Source: Delphinapterus leucas (lineage: Eukaryota > Chordata > Mammalia > Artiodactyla > Monodontidae). Taken from it: DNA of 64,000 nt. The notes below the pieces were generated by a model. The model did not search any database and had not been told where the DNA came from. It saw only the letters and a program-made list of their open reading frames with translations. The stretch is taken from the NCBI RefSeq assembly GCF_002288925.2, contig NW_022098076.1:66181332-66245331 (forward strand), written 5' to 3'. Shown one piece after another: positions 1 to 18,025 of this stretch. Positions within the stretch are counted from its first letter, which is position 1, and the number at the start of each line of letters is the position of its first letter. Position numbers and translations under genes: made by a program.

Positions 1-570
1 TTTGGAGACTAATTTTTTCTTCTCAATATTATATTTATAACACCATACATGGTGCTCCAACTAGCTGTACTTCATTTTAACGCCTGTGATAGCAATTGGG
101 TGAACATACTACAACTTATTTATTTATTTATTCCCTACCTTTTTGGCATTTGAATAGCTTCTGGGTATTTTCCATATGAATGGTATCTAAGCATTCTCAT
201 ATATATTTATCAGTGTACAAGTGAAAGAATTTCTCTGATGTCTATACTGAGGGGTGTAATTGCTTACTCATGGGGTATATCAATGTTTAAGTCCTTTCTA
301 CAGTGGTTGTACCACTTTTAATTCTTAATTTCAATAATTTTCTGCACTCCAGGATTTCAAGACATTTATTCAATTAATAGATTATTACCACAAATCATAG
401 AATAATAAATTGGTAAAGCAGAAAAGAATTTTGAGATTATCCATTTGGACCCATTTAATTTGCAGGGAACATTGATATGTAGGAGAGTGGAAATTATTTG
501 CTCAAAGTTCTAGAAAGAAGGGGCTCTCAGATCTAACACCAAGAAGATTATGCAACCATCATTGTATTCT

Positions 571-804
571 TTTTTTTTTTTACATCTTTATTAGAGTATA
601 ATTGCTTTACAATGGTGTGTCACTTTCCGCTTTATAACAAAGTGAATCAGTTGTACATATACATATGTTCCCATATCTCTTCCCTCTTGCGTCTCCCTCC
701 CTCCCACCCTCCCTACCCCACCCCTCTAGGTGGTCACAAAGCACCAAGCTGATCTCCCTGTGCTATGCGGCTGCTTCCCACTAGCTATTTCACGTTTGGT
801 AGTG
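571..804 (-). mobile_element. L1 3' end, truncated, cetacean type
   Basis: A poly-T tract leads into the L1 3' UTR in reverse. The copy is flanked by a perfect 14-base duplication CATCATTGTATTCT at 557-570 and 805-818, so it is a fairly young, 5'-truncated insertion. Confidence 0.88.
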
Positions 805-1209
805 CATCATTGTATTCTTACCAGCATTTTCTGTTTCTCAAGTATGCAATGTTTGGTGAATAATATTAAACCTTCTATTTTTAAGGTAAAGAAGTTAAGA
901 TCTAAGAAAATAAAGATAAACAGCAGTGGAGTTATTCCAATTTAGCATTAAAGTTGAATTTATTCAATGCACAGTTTTCCATCAGGTCACGTTGCCTTAT
1001 GGGATTGACTTTGCTGATTGCTTCCCCAGCAGCCATTCCCAACTCCCTGGGCAAAGTACTTTACTATCTTACTGGAGCTCTTTCCCTCAGACTTACTTGT
1101 ATCTATAAATGACCATGTAACATCTTTGTAGTCCATGAATTAAAACTTAGTCCACTGATGAAGGTCATAGAAATGTTTTTACTTTCTTGATTAAAAAATA
1201 ACAGATGTG

Positions 1210-1582
1210 TGGGGACTTCCCTTGTGGTGCAGTGGTTAAGAATCCACCTGCCAATGCAGGGGACACGGGTTCGAGGCCTGGCCCGGGAAGATCCCACATG
1301 CTGTGGAATAGCTAAGGCCGTGTGTGACAACTTCGGAGCCTGTGCTCTAGAGCCTGCGAGCCACAACTACTGAGCCTGCATGCCACAGCTACTGAAACCT
1401 GCATGCCTACAGCCTGTGCTCCACAACAAGAGAAGCCACCACAATGAGAAGCCCGTGCACCGCAATGAAGAGTAGCCCCCGCTTGCCGCAACTAGAGAAA
1501 GCCCACGTGCAGCAACAAAGACCCAACACAGCCTAAATAAATAAATGAATAAACTAACAAATAAATTAATTAATAGAAAAAT
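1210..1582 (+). mobile_element. CHR-type SINE, long form
   Basis: The tRNA-derived head (box B GGTTCGAGGCC) is followed by the long CHR body and an A/T-rich tail. It has a perfect 12-base duplication ATAACAGATGTG at 1198-1209 and 1583-1594. Confidence 0.92.
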
Positions 1583-3451
1583 ATAACAGATGTGGCTGAG
1601 CTGAAACAACCCTTTCACCTACTTCCTGCCTTGAATGTAGATGTGATGTCTGGAGCTGCGGCAACTAACTTGTGAGTCCAAGGAAAGGTTAAGGGAATCA
1701 TAGAAACATGGGCCTGATATCCTTGGGCCACTGAACTAACATCAGCAGCCACATGTTTCCAGGTTTCTTATTAGGTAAGAAAAATAAACCCCTTTTCAGT
1801 TAAGCTAATATATATATATATATCTGGTAGCTTAACGAATTCCTAGTTAATACACCATGTTACAAAAATGATCTCAAACTAGATTTTGAATGTTTCCCTT
1901 TTTCCAACGACTGAACATGAAAATCCTGTCACTGGATGAGCAATGTTTTTTTCCCTCAGGGGAAATGATTTTATACTTATATGCTTAACTTCTACTTTTA
2001 GATTATAGCCTTTCAATCAAAAACCCCATTTCAGAGGATGTGTCCATAATCACATCAAAGCAATATTTCCATTCAGCAAAAGCATGATTTTAAAAAAAAG
2101 GGGGCACCAAATAAAGAAAAAAAAAAACAAAACTCTAAATTGGCTGATGGACATTTTGATTTCTTTTCCAGACATGAAAAAGAAATTTCATCAGTGCAAA
2201 GTTGACTAATGACACTCACTACTCCAGCGTTGGGTTCAAAATGAGACTATTCTCATAAATAAATTCAACCAATATTAATTAAGTAGTTATATGTGTGTTG
2301 GGCTCTAAAGCTGAGAGTAATCAGACATGATTCCCAGTCTGAAAGAGCTTTGCTGCTGGTTAGGGTAGGAGGGGGATGGTGAGGAGAGACAGAGAAGCAT
2401 ACATAACAAATAGAGTATAGTAAGCATATAATGGAAGTATGCACAAAACTGTGTAGGAATCTAGAGCAGAGTACAGCTAGCTCCCCTAGACACACACAGT
2501 CAAGGGAAAATTTCTCATCCCAGGAGCCCTTCTCATACTGTAAGATGTTTTATGCCTTCAACATATAGGTCTATGTCCTTATTTGTCCCTTCACAGATGT
2601 TTTCTTCTTGGCAGAAGTCCTTAATTGTCAGTAGACCTCTGGCTTTCTGAGCTGTAAATCCCTCTGCTCCACCTGTTATGTTGAAGTAGAGATTATATGT
2701 TGTTTTTCGATACTCCATCATAACTGAAGCCTTAGGGAAAAAAAACTTACTATTGCTAAAAGCTTAGATCTTGTCATTGTTGCCGTGGTATGTAAAACAA
2801 ATAGAAAACAAATCACTTGTAGTCTCCTTTGGAAATGAGTAGCCCAAAAGATGGGACAATTCTGAAAAGCCAATACTTACAGTAGTCACTCTTAAGGTGC
2901 TGGGGTTATTGCAAAGACATACACTCATCTCTTGACAAAGCCACAGGAATCCCTATGGGCTTTGCAACCCACTGGAAAGAATGGGCGAAAGATGAATGTA
3001 TCTTGAGAAGTACCCTAGAAAGAAACCACCACTAAACGTGTTATCATAACCATAGTATTTTCACTGTATAAGTGGGAAAAATATGAACGAGCCATTCTTG
3101 TATTCCCGAGTAGCTTTCCTTTTCTGCACATTTTAGAATCAATGTCCGATATCATCTGACTACTTACTTCAACTTGTCCTCATGGACTTGAGACACTTAA
3201 AGACTGACTAATCCATTCATCCCAATGGGCATTCCAGGAAATTGTCCTTGTTTATTGCCATCTTCAAATGATGGAAAAGCACAAAAAAATGAGAGAAAGT
3301 AATTATTTTTACTATCTGATCCTAAATGTTAAAGAAGCACCCTAATCTTAAAGGCTGGCCCCATCATTTGCAAATTAATGCACTGCTGAAGATGCAAACT
3401 ATCTATATAACTGCTCTCGAATTTCATTAAAATTAATCGGAAGTCCTTTTT

Positions 3452-3651
3452 TTTTTTCCCTGGTACGCGGGCCTCTCACTGTTGTGGCCTCTCCCGTTGC
3501 GGAGCACAGGCTCCGGACGTGCAGGCTCAGCGGCCATGGCTCACGGGCCCAGCTGCTCCGCGGCATGTAGGATCCTCCTGGACCGGGGCACGAACCCGCG
3601 TCCCCTGCATCGGCAGGCGGACTCTCAACCACTGCGCCACCAGGGAAGCCC
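3452..3651 (-). mobile_element. CHR-type SINE, short form
   Basis: A reverse-oriented copy with T-rich start and a tRNA-like end GGGAAGCCC. It has a 14-base duplication CGGAAGTCCTTTTT at 3438-3451 and 3652-3665. Confidence 0.92.
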
Positions 3652-5289
3652 CGGAAGTCCTTTTTAATGTCTTTGAGAATTGCTTCCAGGGGCAAAAATC
3701 AGAAAATCTACCCATGGGTCACATCAGCTAATTGCGATTTACTTCTCCACTAGTCATTCTTTCAGCCTAGGCTGCAACCGCACAAAACTGAAACAACTCT
3801 CCGGATGACAAATGCCAGTCAAACCAGTTATTTAGCGTCATGTCATTTTAAATGACCCATTGGTTTCCTGAATATTTTTGAACAAGTCATAATGATGATG
3901 TAATGGATTGATTCCAGATGTAACTTGTTAAAATTATTCTGTCAGTAAGTTGTACCTGCCATATGCTCCCTCCCAGTTGGTACTGGGGAGCCAATAGGGG
4001 AATAAGGATAGACTACTGTGAAGAGAATAGAGAGTGACAGTCAGTGTATGTGTTTGTACAAGCACACTGTTTAGGACAGATAAATGACAATGTGTAAAGC
4101 TAAGTTTTGGAAACAGAACCATGTTCTAATTCTTACCAATTAACTTACTCAAGGAAAATCCCTTAGCAGCAAACTGGGGGGAAAGAGGAGAATAAATGTG
4201 AGACCTTATATATGAAAATAATGTTTGGTAAAATGTAGGTGCTAATCAAATGTGTGTCATTGTTAGAGAGAGGCTAGTCTGTGGAAATGAAACCACAGGG
4301 ATAAGATATCAAACTAAGCAAACTTATATGTTTAACAGAGTATTAAATGTTTCATTAAAATGATTTGATGGTGGCTTTCTTTTTATTGAAATGCAACAAT
4401 TAGTGTGCCATTTTCCTCTTGCAATTATTAGTAAGGTTCAGATTAAAGATACATATTTCTTTCCAAGAATCTCTCCAAATTGCCCTAAGCAAGGAATTCT
4501 AAATGTATGTTACAACAGAATATATAGTTATTAAGATCTTCTAAATAAAAATATTCATAAGATGACTACTTAAATTTCAAGTGCAAGTTGGTAAATGGTA
4601 TTTAAGAGAAATGTTTAATCAAAGCAGTATTTTCTAGATTGGCATTATAAAAAGTTTTACTAAAGGTCAAAACTTCCAGTTCCAAGTAATTATATTGAAA
4701 AGAAAAGAAAAAAAGTATATGAGCAGACACTAGCTAAGCTTTTAAAAATATATATTTTTAAAGTCTTAGCTCCCATTGGCAAGAGTTGTCCTAGGATTTC
4801 TGGTTGGGATGGCAATGTCACACACCCTCAGCTGCTATAAAGCTGGGGTGACCATTTCAATTTATCATCTTATTATACTTATATCTTATTGTTACTTATT
4901 ATAGTACAGCTGGAGCCCAACTACAGTGGTCTTTACCTTCACTTCTCTTCAGCCACTCACTTCAGAGGCTGTGCTCAGAATACAGAGCTGCTCCACCTCT
5001 GAAATCTGAAGCCTGAATATCCCTCTTCCCGACTAGTACCTTTCAGTGTCCCCTTTTTTACTCCTCTTACATGTGTTTTTTTCCTTCAACAGGGCTTCAG
5101 TTTTCTTCATTTCCAACCAGTCTTTCATCTCTCTACCTCTCGTCTCTTCTTTTTTTCTAACCTGTGTATACCCTTGATTCCTTTGCATCCCTCTCCTTCA
5201 TCAGCATTTGCCCAAAAAAGTTCTAACACAGGATCAATATAATCATGACCGTTCTTTTCTCCTACATTCAGTCAGATGAGCACTGAAGG

Positions 5290-5450
5290 AGAAAAATAAT
5301 AACTAGCATTTAACAAACACTTTGCTATATGCAGCACCATTCTAATTGCTTTGCATGTATGAACTCATTTTATCCTCACTAGCCATAGGGAGATTTTTGC
5401 CCATTTTACATGCAAGAAAACAGTTTCATAAGGGTTAAGTAACTTGTACA
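5290..5450 (-). mobile_element. MIR SINE remnant
   Basis: It follows reverse MIR (AACTAGCATTTAACAAACACTT then TTTGCATGTATGAACTCATTT and a CCCATTTTACATG-like block), well diverged. Confidence 0.6.
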
Positions 5451-6189
5451 AAGTATTATACATCAAATAGAAGACACCGTCAATTGTAGACATCTCATTA
5501 TCTGAAAAAAAGCAAAAGAAAATATTGCAATTCTGATTGTAAGGTGCCTTCAGTTGATAGATAAAACCTGATTTCAGTGGTGTTAAATGTGAAAATTTGC
5601 ATCTAAGAATCAATCAAATATGACACATGAGGGAGATATGGTGCAAACCCAGGCAGTTTCGAGCTTCATCCATATGCTATTCTGCCTCATAAAAACCAAA
5701 CAAGCATGCAAAATGGTCTGTTACAAATTCATGGTCTCAAAATTTGCCTGGGCATTTAGTACTTCCTTTAGTCTCTTTCTCTCCCTTCTCTTATCTCCTC
5801 TCTTCTTTCTCTTCTTTTCAAAGTTTATTCAAAGCCTTTTCACTCTCTTTAAATTCCTTACTTAATACCTCCTCTCATTCACTTTTTGTGAATGACTACG
5901 GACCTTAGTTCATTAAGAAATTGAGACCATTGGTCACCATCTCTCTCAGCTCCTGCTCTCCATCCAACATACCATACACAGATGTATCCATATCCAGAGG
6001 GAGCCTTTCTTTCTCCTTGTTCAGAGAGCAAAGCTATCCCTTCTGTGTAATGCTGACTCTTCCTTATTCCCTTATCCTTATTGCTTCTGTGTCTTCTGAG
6101 ATTGTTAGTTATCCTTCTATCTTGAATTTAAACTCCCCCCTGTCTGTTGGTTTCTCTCCCTTAGCTTGTAAACATAACAAAGACCTAAC

Positions 6190-7830
6190 CCCTAACCTCC
6201 TGTTCCAATTCTTCTCCCTCTTCTTTTCTAAACTTCGTAGAAAGTGCTTCTCAGGGGCTGTCTGCACTTCCTTGCTTTCCATTTCTGCCTCAGCTCACCA
6301 TTTCTCCCCCAACACTCAGTCAAAATTGTTCTTAATAAGAAATTTGGTGACGTACTATTTTTTAGAGCCAATGGAAAATTCTTTATCTTCATTTTATGGA
6401 CTCCCTTTTCTGAATCTGTGTGCTGTGGTTTATTTCTTCCCTCTGTGAAAATCTTTATCTCATTGGTTTCCAAGGCACCACATTCTCCTGGTTCCTCTTA
6501 ACTCTACTTTTTAATCATTTAGATATTGACATTTCCCAGATTCTATCCTTAGGTTACTATTGTACCCACTGTACATACTTTCCTATGAGGTTTTGAACTA
6601 TTGCCCACAGGTTGACAAAATCCTGAATTTAGACTTCTTTCTTGAGCGCTATGTGTGTGTTTATCTTTAGTTCCCTCTTCTTCCTTGACTATTCAGCTTC
6701 TCCATTTTGATGTCAGTCATTTCAAACTTAACGTGTTGAAAAGTAAATTCTTTTTTTTAATTAGTTTCAGGTGTACAACATGGTGATTCAAAATTTTATC
6801 TATTTTAGTCTGTTTGAAGTTATTATAAAATATTGGCTATATTCTCTACACTGTACAATATATCCTTGTAGAAAAGCATATTCTTGAGTTCCCTTTCCCA
6901 AACCTATTCCTCAAGCCATTTTTCCTCTCTCAGCTGATGGTTCCAAACCTCCATTTGCCTAGCCCCCAAAACTTGAAGTAATCTTGAATTTTTCTCTTTT
7001 TCTTGCACAATACATCCAGTCTATCAATAAATCCTGTCCTTTCTACCATCAAAATATATTCAGAATCTGATCACTTTCACCAACTGTACTGCTACCACCC
7101 TTATCTAAGCCACTATTACATCTCATCTGGATTATTGCACTAGCTCCTAACTGGACTCCCTGCCTCTGCCTTTGCTCCCCTCTAGTCTGTGTTCTACCGA
7201 GCAACCAGAGTGGATTTCTGACCACCTTTCTGACCTTACCTCCTACCACAATACCCAGAAAACACTCTTATCACACCATGTATGTTCCAAGGCAATTATG
7301 CTTCCCCTATGCTCTACCTGGAGCATTCTCTCACATACATATGCACGACTCACTCTTTCACATTAATAAATCTTTACTTAAATATCTCTTCCTCAGGAAG
7401 GACTTCTCAATATTCCATATAAAATAGCTCTTCCCCCATTATCCTTTCCTACTCCCACTTTACTTTTTCTTGGTGATCCTTTGTTTTTTTCTTACCATAA
7501 CTGACACATTACACATATACTTTTCCTCAGGCTTCAGAATTATAAACACTCATTATTGACTCATCACACTATTTGTTTATTTAATTAACTAGTTGTGTGT
7601 TTGTTTTTGATACACAGCTGTAAACTCATCATTTAACCCAGAAACTAGAAACACAAATCATTATCCATATATAATTTTTAAATTAAAATATAAATTTTCT
7701 TCTCCCACCTCCACTACAGCATAAGCTCCATGAGTACAGGGAATTTGTTTTATTCCTTCTGTGTGCACAGCATCTAGAATAGTGCCTGACACACAGGCAC
7801 TTGAAAATAAAGTAAGCACTGCATATTTAT
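6190..7830 (+). mobile_element. L2 LINE remnant, split by an L1 piece
   Basis: From about 6690 the text follows the L2 3' region (for example CATCTGGATTATTGCACTAG and a late GTGCCTGACACACAGG). It is interrupted at 6753-6870. The part before 6690 is probably older L2 coding sequence but is poorly preserved. Open frames here, including 5921-6448, are remnants or chance. Confidence 0.65.
6753..6870 (-). mobile_element. L1 3' fragment inserted in the L2
   Basis: A poly-T start is followed by the L1 3' end in reverse (GTGTACAACATGGTGATTC). Flanks at 6738-6752 and 6871-6885 match at 13 of 15 bases. Confidence 0.8.
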
Positions 7831-9114
7831 ATACCAATATTTTCAAGGGTAGTGTAACTTTCAACATGTCTAAAACCAGAATTAAATCCCCACATCTTTA
7901 CCTCTGTTCTCCTTTCTCTCTCTGCACTCCTTCCCTTGACTTCCCTTCTTCCTATCACTTGACGATTTTCCCCAGAAGCACAGGACTGCTCCCTCCCTGC
8001 CTTTGATCATGCTAACTTCCCTGCCTGAAGGAGACCATCCACCCCCCCCCACCCCCGCACCATGGCTCCAGGAAAACTGTATAACTTTTTCTTCAAGAAG
8101 GTCACCAGTCACCTCCTCAAACACACTGTCTCTGCCCCCTCCTTCCCCTTTTCCTTTCTCAGGGTTCTCCCACACCAATCTCTATCCCTTGTGCTCACAC
8201 ACTATGTTTCTGTAATTATCTTCTCCAAGAAGCTGAGAGCTCCTTGAAGTTCAGGAAGCAAGTTGAAGCCCTCATTTATGATCTTTTCCTACTTCCTCAG
8301 AAGATAAATAGAAGCAGACATTAGTATGTTCAGTTCACAGATTGAGAAACTGATTTCAGAGGAAGAGAAAAAGCCCAGAACCCCTAGGAATCCTCTTGAA
8401 ATCTCTTCCTACCACTTGGGTAGAGGGAATGTTCCTTGTGTCTTTGGTAAACCTTGCTATAAGCCTGGGTTCCTCCCTGTGCCCCTCTGGAAGGTAACCA
8501 TGGATACTACTGAGCTGGCACAAAAGCCTTCGGTTAGTGGAGACTACCAGTGGTTTTCAGGATGCTTCGAGGGTTTTGAGGTGAGGGGGCAAAACCTGGA
8601 AACCGTGGCAAAGGTAAGACTTTTGCCTCAGGCTCTTGGTCTGGGTGTATTTCAGTTAGGGTGGGCCCTAATTCTCAGCAGAGCCCCTAAAATGTGACAG
8701 GACTGACTAGGATATTAACTAGCTTTGAGTTGAGAACCAAAGAGAATCCCAGACGTCTCCTCTTCTTGGAAAGCAGGAACTCCTCTGTGAAATCTTGAGC
8801 AGTGGGCTGACTCAAGCAATACTAGCGGCAGCTCGGGCTACTGGGGTGATCCAAGCCACAGAGCCTGGAGATAATGGGGTCTCCTGCCCCAGTCAAGGGG
8901 AGCTTCCAGTGGTGCCTTGTCCCTACCTGCATTCTTGCCTCAAGGGTGTGTTCCTTTTCGGAGCCCTGGACCACAGGCAGGCAGGAGAAATTCACACCGA
9001 GGATGTCACTGGGATGCACCTTAACTTCCTTACTGACCGCTGTGAGGGCACCCACGTGCATTCTCCGACCCTAGGAGTCCTGAGTCTTCCCTGCTATCAC
9101 TTTACTCTCAAACA

Positions 9115-9875
9115 AGGAACGTCTGGAGAGTAGAGATCTAGGGAGCCCCACTTGCTCCTTGAAGGGCGCGGGACTGGGCCCCAACTTTCCAGTTCCCCGC
9201 CAGCAGTGTCACGCCTCCCAACGTAGGACCGGGAAGCCAACCACACAAAAGGCTCAGTTCCGCTGGTGGAGGAGGGGGTAGGGGTCAGTGTCAATGAGGT
9301 GTGTGCGGCTAAGCCTCCTTGTTTTCTGAAACGAAATCTTCAGGGGAGGGAGGGAAGAGGAGGGTGCAGGAGATGGACTTGGGGGCGAGAGGTGGCGGCC
9401 GTTTCCTGGCGTTTTGACGTAGACTTGAAGAGGCGCCGAGCACTCCCACTGCTTAAGAAGAGGCACCGTAACCTTCAGGACGCTGAAGGTGGGGACCGCC
9501 GCTTGCTCAGGGAGCAGTCTGGACATTTTCTCTCCACGCACTCCAAGGAATCCAGACAGGGCTGCGCAGGTAATTGCGGAGGGGCTCCCTTCTGTGACCT
9601 GGGAGTCAAGCCGCGGAGTAAGGAGGCTAATGGGGCACGAAGGACACAGGGTGTCCCAGGCAGCTCCGCCCTGAGGAGGGAGAGGTGGTGGAACCAGGTG
9701 CGGGATCGAGATGTAGGGAGCACAGCGCGGGGCTTGTGGCAGGACACACGCAGGATCCCAGGGTTGAGGAACTTCCAGGCTTGGGGAAGACTCTCGGAAG
9801 GGGAGGGAACCTGACGGAGCCAATGTGAGCGCTGCGGCGCGAGCGGGCAGCGAGTCCCGGACTCGCCAACTTCAG
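9115..9875. promoter_or_regulatory. CpG-rich block, possible FAM237A promoter
   Basis: Across about 750 bases I counted by hand roughly 40 CpG dinucleotides, near 0.6 of the number expected from its high GC. The flanking DNA is AT-rich and has almost none. Long open frames occur on both strands here (9254-9823 minus, 9266-9814 plus), as expected where stop codons are rare, and neither resembles a known protein. The block ends about 1.6 kb before the FAM237A start codon and on the correct side of it. A promoter with a non-coding first exon spliced to about 11464 is the simplest reading; an orphan CpG island is the alternative. Confidence 0.55.
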
Positions 9876-10450
9876 CACCCTGGACAGTATCCCGTCCCTG
9901 GTCTTCTAATAAACTTAGCACTGACAGCTTCGACTTGCCCCCTAAGGAAAAACTTTTGCGGCCCCTCGACTTTGATATTTTAGTTCAGAAGAGGACATAT
10001 TAAATTTGATTTTGTTCAGGTAGGTATCCTGTGTAAATAATCTGAAATATAGAGGAAATATTTTTGAATAATTTTGTATCTCAACATGCCTCTTCAGGAA
10101 TGTGCCTGTTCAAAGAGTTTCTGAAATACCGGTTTAAGGGAGACTCAATATGTTTTGCTGCTGTACAGAAGAGAAAGATTCCACCTCATGGTGTTATCAT
10201 GAAATGTTTCCAATATAGACATATCCTCATGAGAATTCCCATGAGCTGTGCCATGCTTGCCTTCATGATACTAACATCTAAAAGATTTGGAAATATAAAA
10301 CTGAAAGTCAGCTGTATATGTCCTCCTGCTTTTTCTTCACACTAGAGTTGTTTAAGTGTAATATACATTTTGTATATCATATACATTTGTGAAGATTCAG
10401 GTAAACCTTTTTTCCTGGGAAAAAAATTGGTTTGTTTTTATTATTATTAT

Positions 10451-10646
10451 TTTTGTGGTACGCGGGTCTCTCACTGCTGTGGCCTCTCCCGTTGCGGAGC
10501 ACAGGCTCCGGACGCGCAGGCTCAATGGCCATGGCTCACGGGCCCAGCCGCTCTGCGACATGTGGGATCTTCCCGGACCGGGGCACGAACCCGCGTCCCC
10601 TGCATTGGCAGGCAGACTCTCAACCACTGCGCCACCAGGGAAGCCC
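10451..10646 (-). mobile_element. CHR-type SINE, short form
   Basis: A reverse copy inserted next to an ATT-rich microsatellite; GGTTT(ATT)n-like sequence on both sides is an imperfect target-site duplication. It lies between the CpG-rich block and FAM237A. Confidence 0.9.
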
Positions 10647-11443
10647 GGTTTATTATTATTTTAAGTACATCATTTCTCATTGGACTTGTCTGAAGTGTAA
10701 CATAATAATTTCAAAGTGTGTATGGATGTCTTGGTTTTATTGCAACCGGCTGTGAAAGCCAGAAAAGCTGAATGAGAGGCAAATAATTTTTGTTAAAATT
10801 CTTGAGATTTATAGCAAGACGAGAAAAATGAGAAAAGATCATCTTTATGAAAGTTATGTCAGAATTGCAGAACATTTCAGGTGTTTGTAAAATGTTTATT
10901 AATTCTACTCTAATGGGTTGAATATACCTTGTTTCCCATACTTTTATCACACTATCTTGTGTTTATTTTTTATTTATAACATTTTACAATTCTTATGCCT
11001 TTTTTTTAATAATAAAAGGAACCATAATAGGAAAGCATCCAAGGGTAAAATATGTTCAAATTCTTAATTGCATGGGAGTCCTGGTTTAGGATAGCTAGGC
11101 TAAATTATGCAATTATAGAATAATAAAAGCCATGTAGCAAGACTGAAAATTTTCACTTAATACTCTTTTAAACTATATTTCTCTGTACTAGGGAAAAACA
11201 AGTTTACTTATTTATCTTACAAAAGAGCACATCTTAGGAATAAATCTTTCTTAATCTAAGCATCTTGGTTTTGTACTACCCGGCTTGACAGTGCATCATT
11301 TTAGATAGAATGGGGCTTGTGAGATGGGAGGTAGGATAAGACTTTTCCCAGAGATGATGGTATGTTTCCTTTGCTGGCACCAAGGTTCTTAAAGGCATAA
11401 TTATTTTCTTTACTGAGTAGAGCACAAGCAGGAACTCATATGA

Positions 11444-15853
<4,410 letters not shown>

Positions 15854-16388
15854 ATCGAACCTCAGAGCTAATGCACATCTTGGAATTTAAATATATATAT
15901 ATATATATATTTTCTTGACTACTGATCGTTTATTTACTTGAAATGGTGGGAGCATCCAGAGATGCTTAAGCCACATTCTCTGAGTAGTTTCATTCTTTTA
16001 GGCTGCTAGCATGTTCCTTCAAATGGCGACATTACTGCCAGATCATCCCACTGTCTGAAACAGTTAAAACAGCTTCCAAAGATGAGTAGGGGATCGTGCT
16101 ACTCAGATTCTTTGTATTCATCTTGATCATTGTTTTGGGATGCTTGACATTGTTAATGAACTAGAGTGCCACACATTTAACTTGAATACACTGCATGACT
16201 TTGAAATATTAACCACTGTATTGTTTATGCACAGGCCAATAAGAGACTATATTTATTAATTACCAGTTATTGGTGGTAGTTACTTGAATTTTGTTTGAAA
16301 GAATATTTTTGAATATTTTGAACTGAGTGAAGCAAAAAACAAAACACGAAACTGGTGAATAAACCATTCTTCTAATAGAAACAAAATG

Positions 16389-16394
16389 AATAAA
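16389..16394 (+). terminator. Candidate FAM237A polyadenylation signal
   Basis: An AATAAA lies about 540 bases after the FAM237A stop. A second copy is at 16358-16363, and one overlaps the stop codon itself (15849-15854). Which is used cannot be told from sequence. Confidence 0.35.
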
Positions 16395-17829
16395 AGCTCT
16401 CTACCCCAAGTAATGTTATTGGAGTCTTTTTATTTCAATATTTAATGTTACCATTAATGATAATCCAAACTCTAATAAAATAGCAGTAGGTATAAATTTT
16501 TTCTCAGTTAGCATATTTTCTATTGTATTAAATATTAAGATTATAACTGGTTACACTTTACATTGAAAAGAAAAGTAAAAATCAAACGAACAGCATTATG
16601 AGAAAAGAACCCATAAAAATATTTGCTCTCAAAATGACTAGGCTTGAATGAGGTTCATAGCAAAGAAGTCCAATTAACAAATATATTTGAGTTCCAGACA
16701 CAATGCTATTTTTATCTCTAATTACGCTCATCTCTCCAATCATTCTATTATAATTGATGGTTGACAACCAGTTTGAATTTCAGATATGTTAGCATTTCAC
16801 TTGCTTTTCCCAGGTCCAAAGGAAGCCTCAGTAAGTGTTTTCACTGAAGGTTTATGGCCCTCCTTAAGTGAAAAATCTTACCCAAAGGGTTATTATTAGA
16901 AGACACAGATGCATCTGAAGATTAGCCAAACCTTAACAGTAGGGGAAGCAAGTCTGGGGAAGGAACTGGGGCGGGGGGGGGTCCAGCCTCAGCTTTAACT
17001 TGATTAGAAGAATAAGCACATTAAAAGCTGCCACTCTTTGACTACCATTTCTACAGAGGCTCGTGGTTTTGCTTCTGTACTACTTTCTCTAATGTCTTGC
17101 ATCATATTCTTAAAAACCATTATATAAACTCATTACCTCTTATAAATCGCTGAAGAGATGCCTGCCCCTTGTTCCTCCCACACCTTGGTACTACAGAACG
17201 GGGGCTGCCAATTTTTTCTGATGCTTTGTGGGCCATCCAGTCTCTGGCGCAACTAATCAGTTCTGTCTTTGTAGAATTAAAGCAGCTGTAGATAATATGT
17301 AAATACATGAGCACGGCGGTGTTCCAATTTTAAAACTTGGCTCGCGGACACTGAAATTTGACTCCATGTCATTTTCAACTGTTACAAAATATTACTCCTC
17401 ATCTGATTTTTTCAATTATTACTTTTTAAATGTAATAATTTCACAGCCTGCACAAAACTGGCAGTGGGCAGATTTGGCCTATGGGCTGTGTAGTTTGCTG
17501 ACCAGTGCTCTGGGGCATACTTAACAAACTTGTAAGGAACAAGCTGGAATGAAGTAAGAAGGAGAGTGAATATGTTGAACAACAAAACCAAAATAAAAAA
17601 TTCATGATAGGCTGAAAAACAAATTCAAAAAGATTAGGATGAGACTGAACAGGGGTAACCTAGTCCTAATCCTACCCAGTTGGACATTATTTCACTCTGG
17701 AAAGATTACTAGAAGTTATGGATCATATAAATAAGAGCCCAGAGCCTCTCTGAATGTAATATGGACTGCACATCAAGAAAACAGGTGAAACAATGGAACC
17801 ATAACAATATTTATTTAGAGAAAGTGCAA

Positions 17830-18025
17830 GCAGTGGTTAGAATACAGGCTTAGGAGCTGGGTTCGAATCTCAACTTTGTCAAGTAGTGACCAAACGACTT
17901 TGGACAAGTTACTGACCCTCTTTGTGCCTCAGTTGTCTCATAAAAAGAGATATCTACTTACCAGGTTTGTTCTGAGGTTTAAATTAGTATTAATACATAC
18001 ATGGTGCTTAGAAGCTAAGTGCTCT
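17830..18025 (+). mobile_element. MIR SINE remnant between FAM237A and DYTN
   Basis: A near full-length MIR: AGTGGTTAGAATACAGGC, GGGTTCGAATCTCAACT, then TGTGCCTCAGTTGTCTC. Confidence 0.75.

Larger units (their letters stand above)
1..9114. other. Intergenic region upstream of FAM237A
   Basis: No gene was recognised. It holds the L1, SINE, MIR and L2 copies listed separately, a short (TA)n at 1809-1823, and pyrimidine-rich stretches around 5780-5840 and 7900-8170. A 123-codon frame at 8326-8697 resembles nothing known. Confidence 0.7.

Noticed and set aside
3452..3651. tRNA-like A and B box sequences in this and other SINE copies
   Set aside because: These are SINE heads derived from a tRNA, without a proper cloverleaf; not tRNA genes.
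5921..6448. 175-codon open frame
   Set aside because: Low-complexity Ser/Leu/Phe-rich product from pyrimidine-rich, probably L2-derived DNA.
8326..8697. 123-codon frame with an ordinary-looking composition
   Set aside because: No family match that I can recognise and no clear splice or promoter signals; kept as unexplained intergenic DNA.
9254..9823. 182-189-codon frames on both strands of the CpG-rich block
   Set aside because: Long frames on both strands at once are expected in GC-rich DNA; neither product resembles a protein family.
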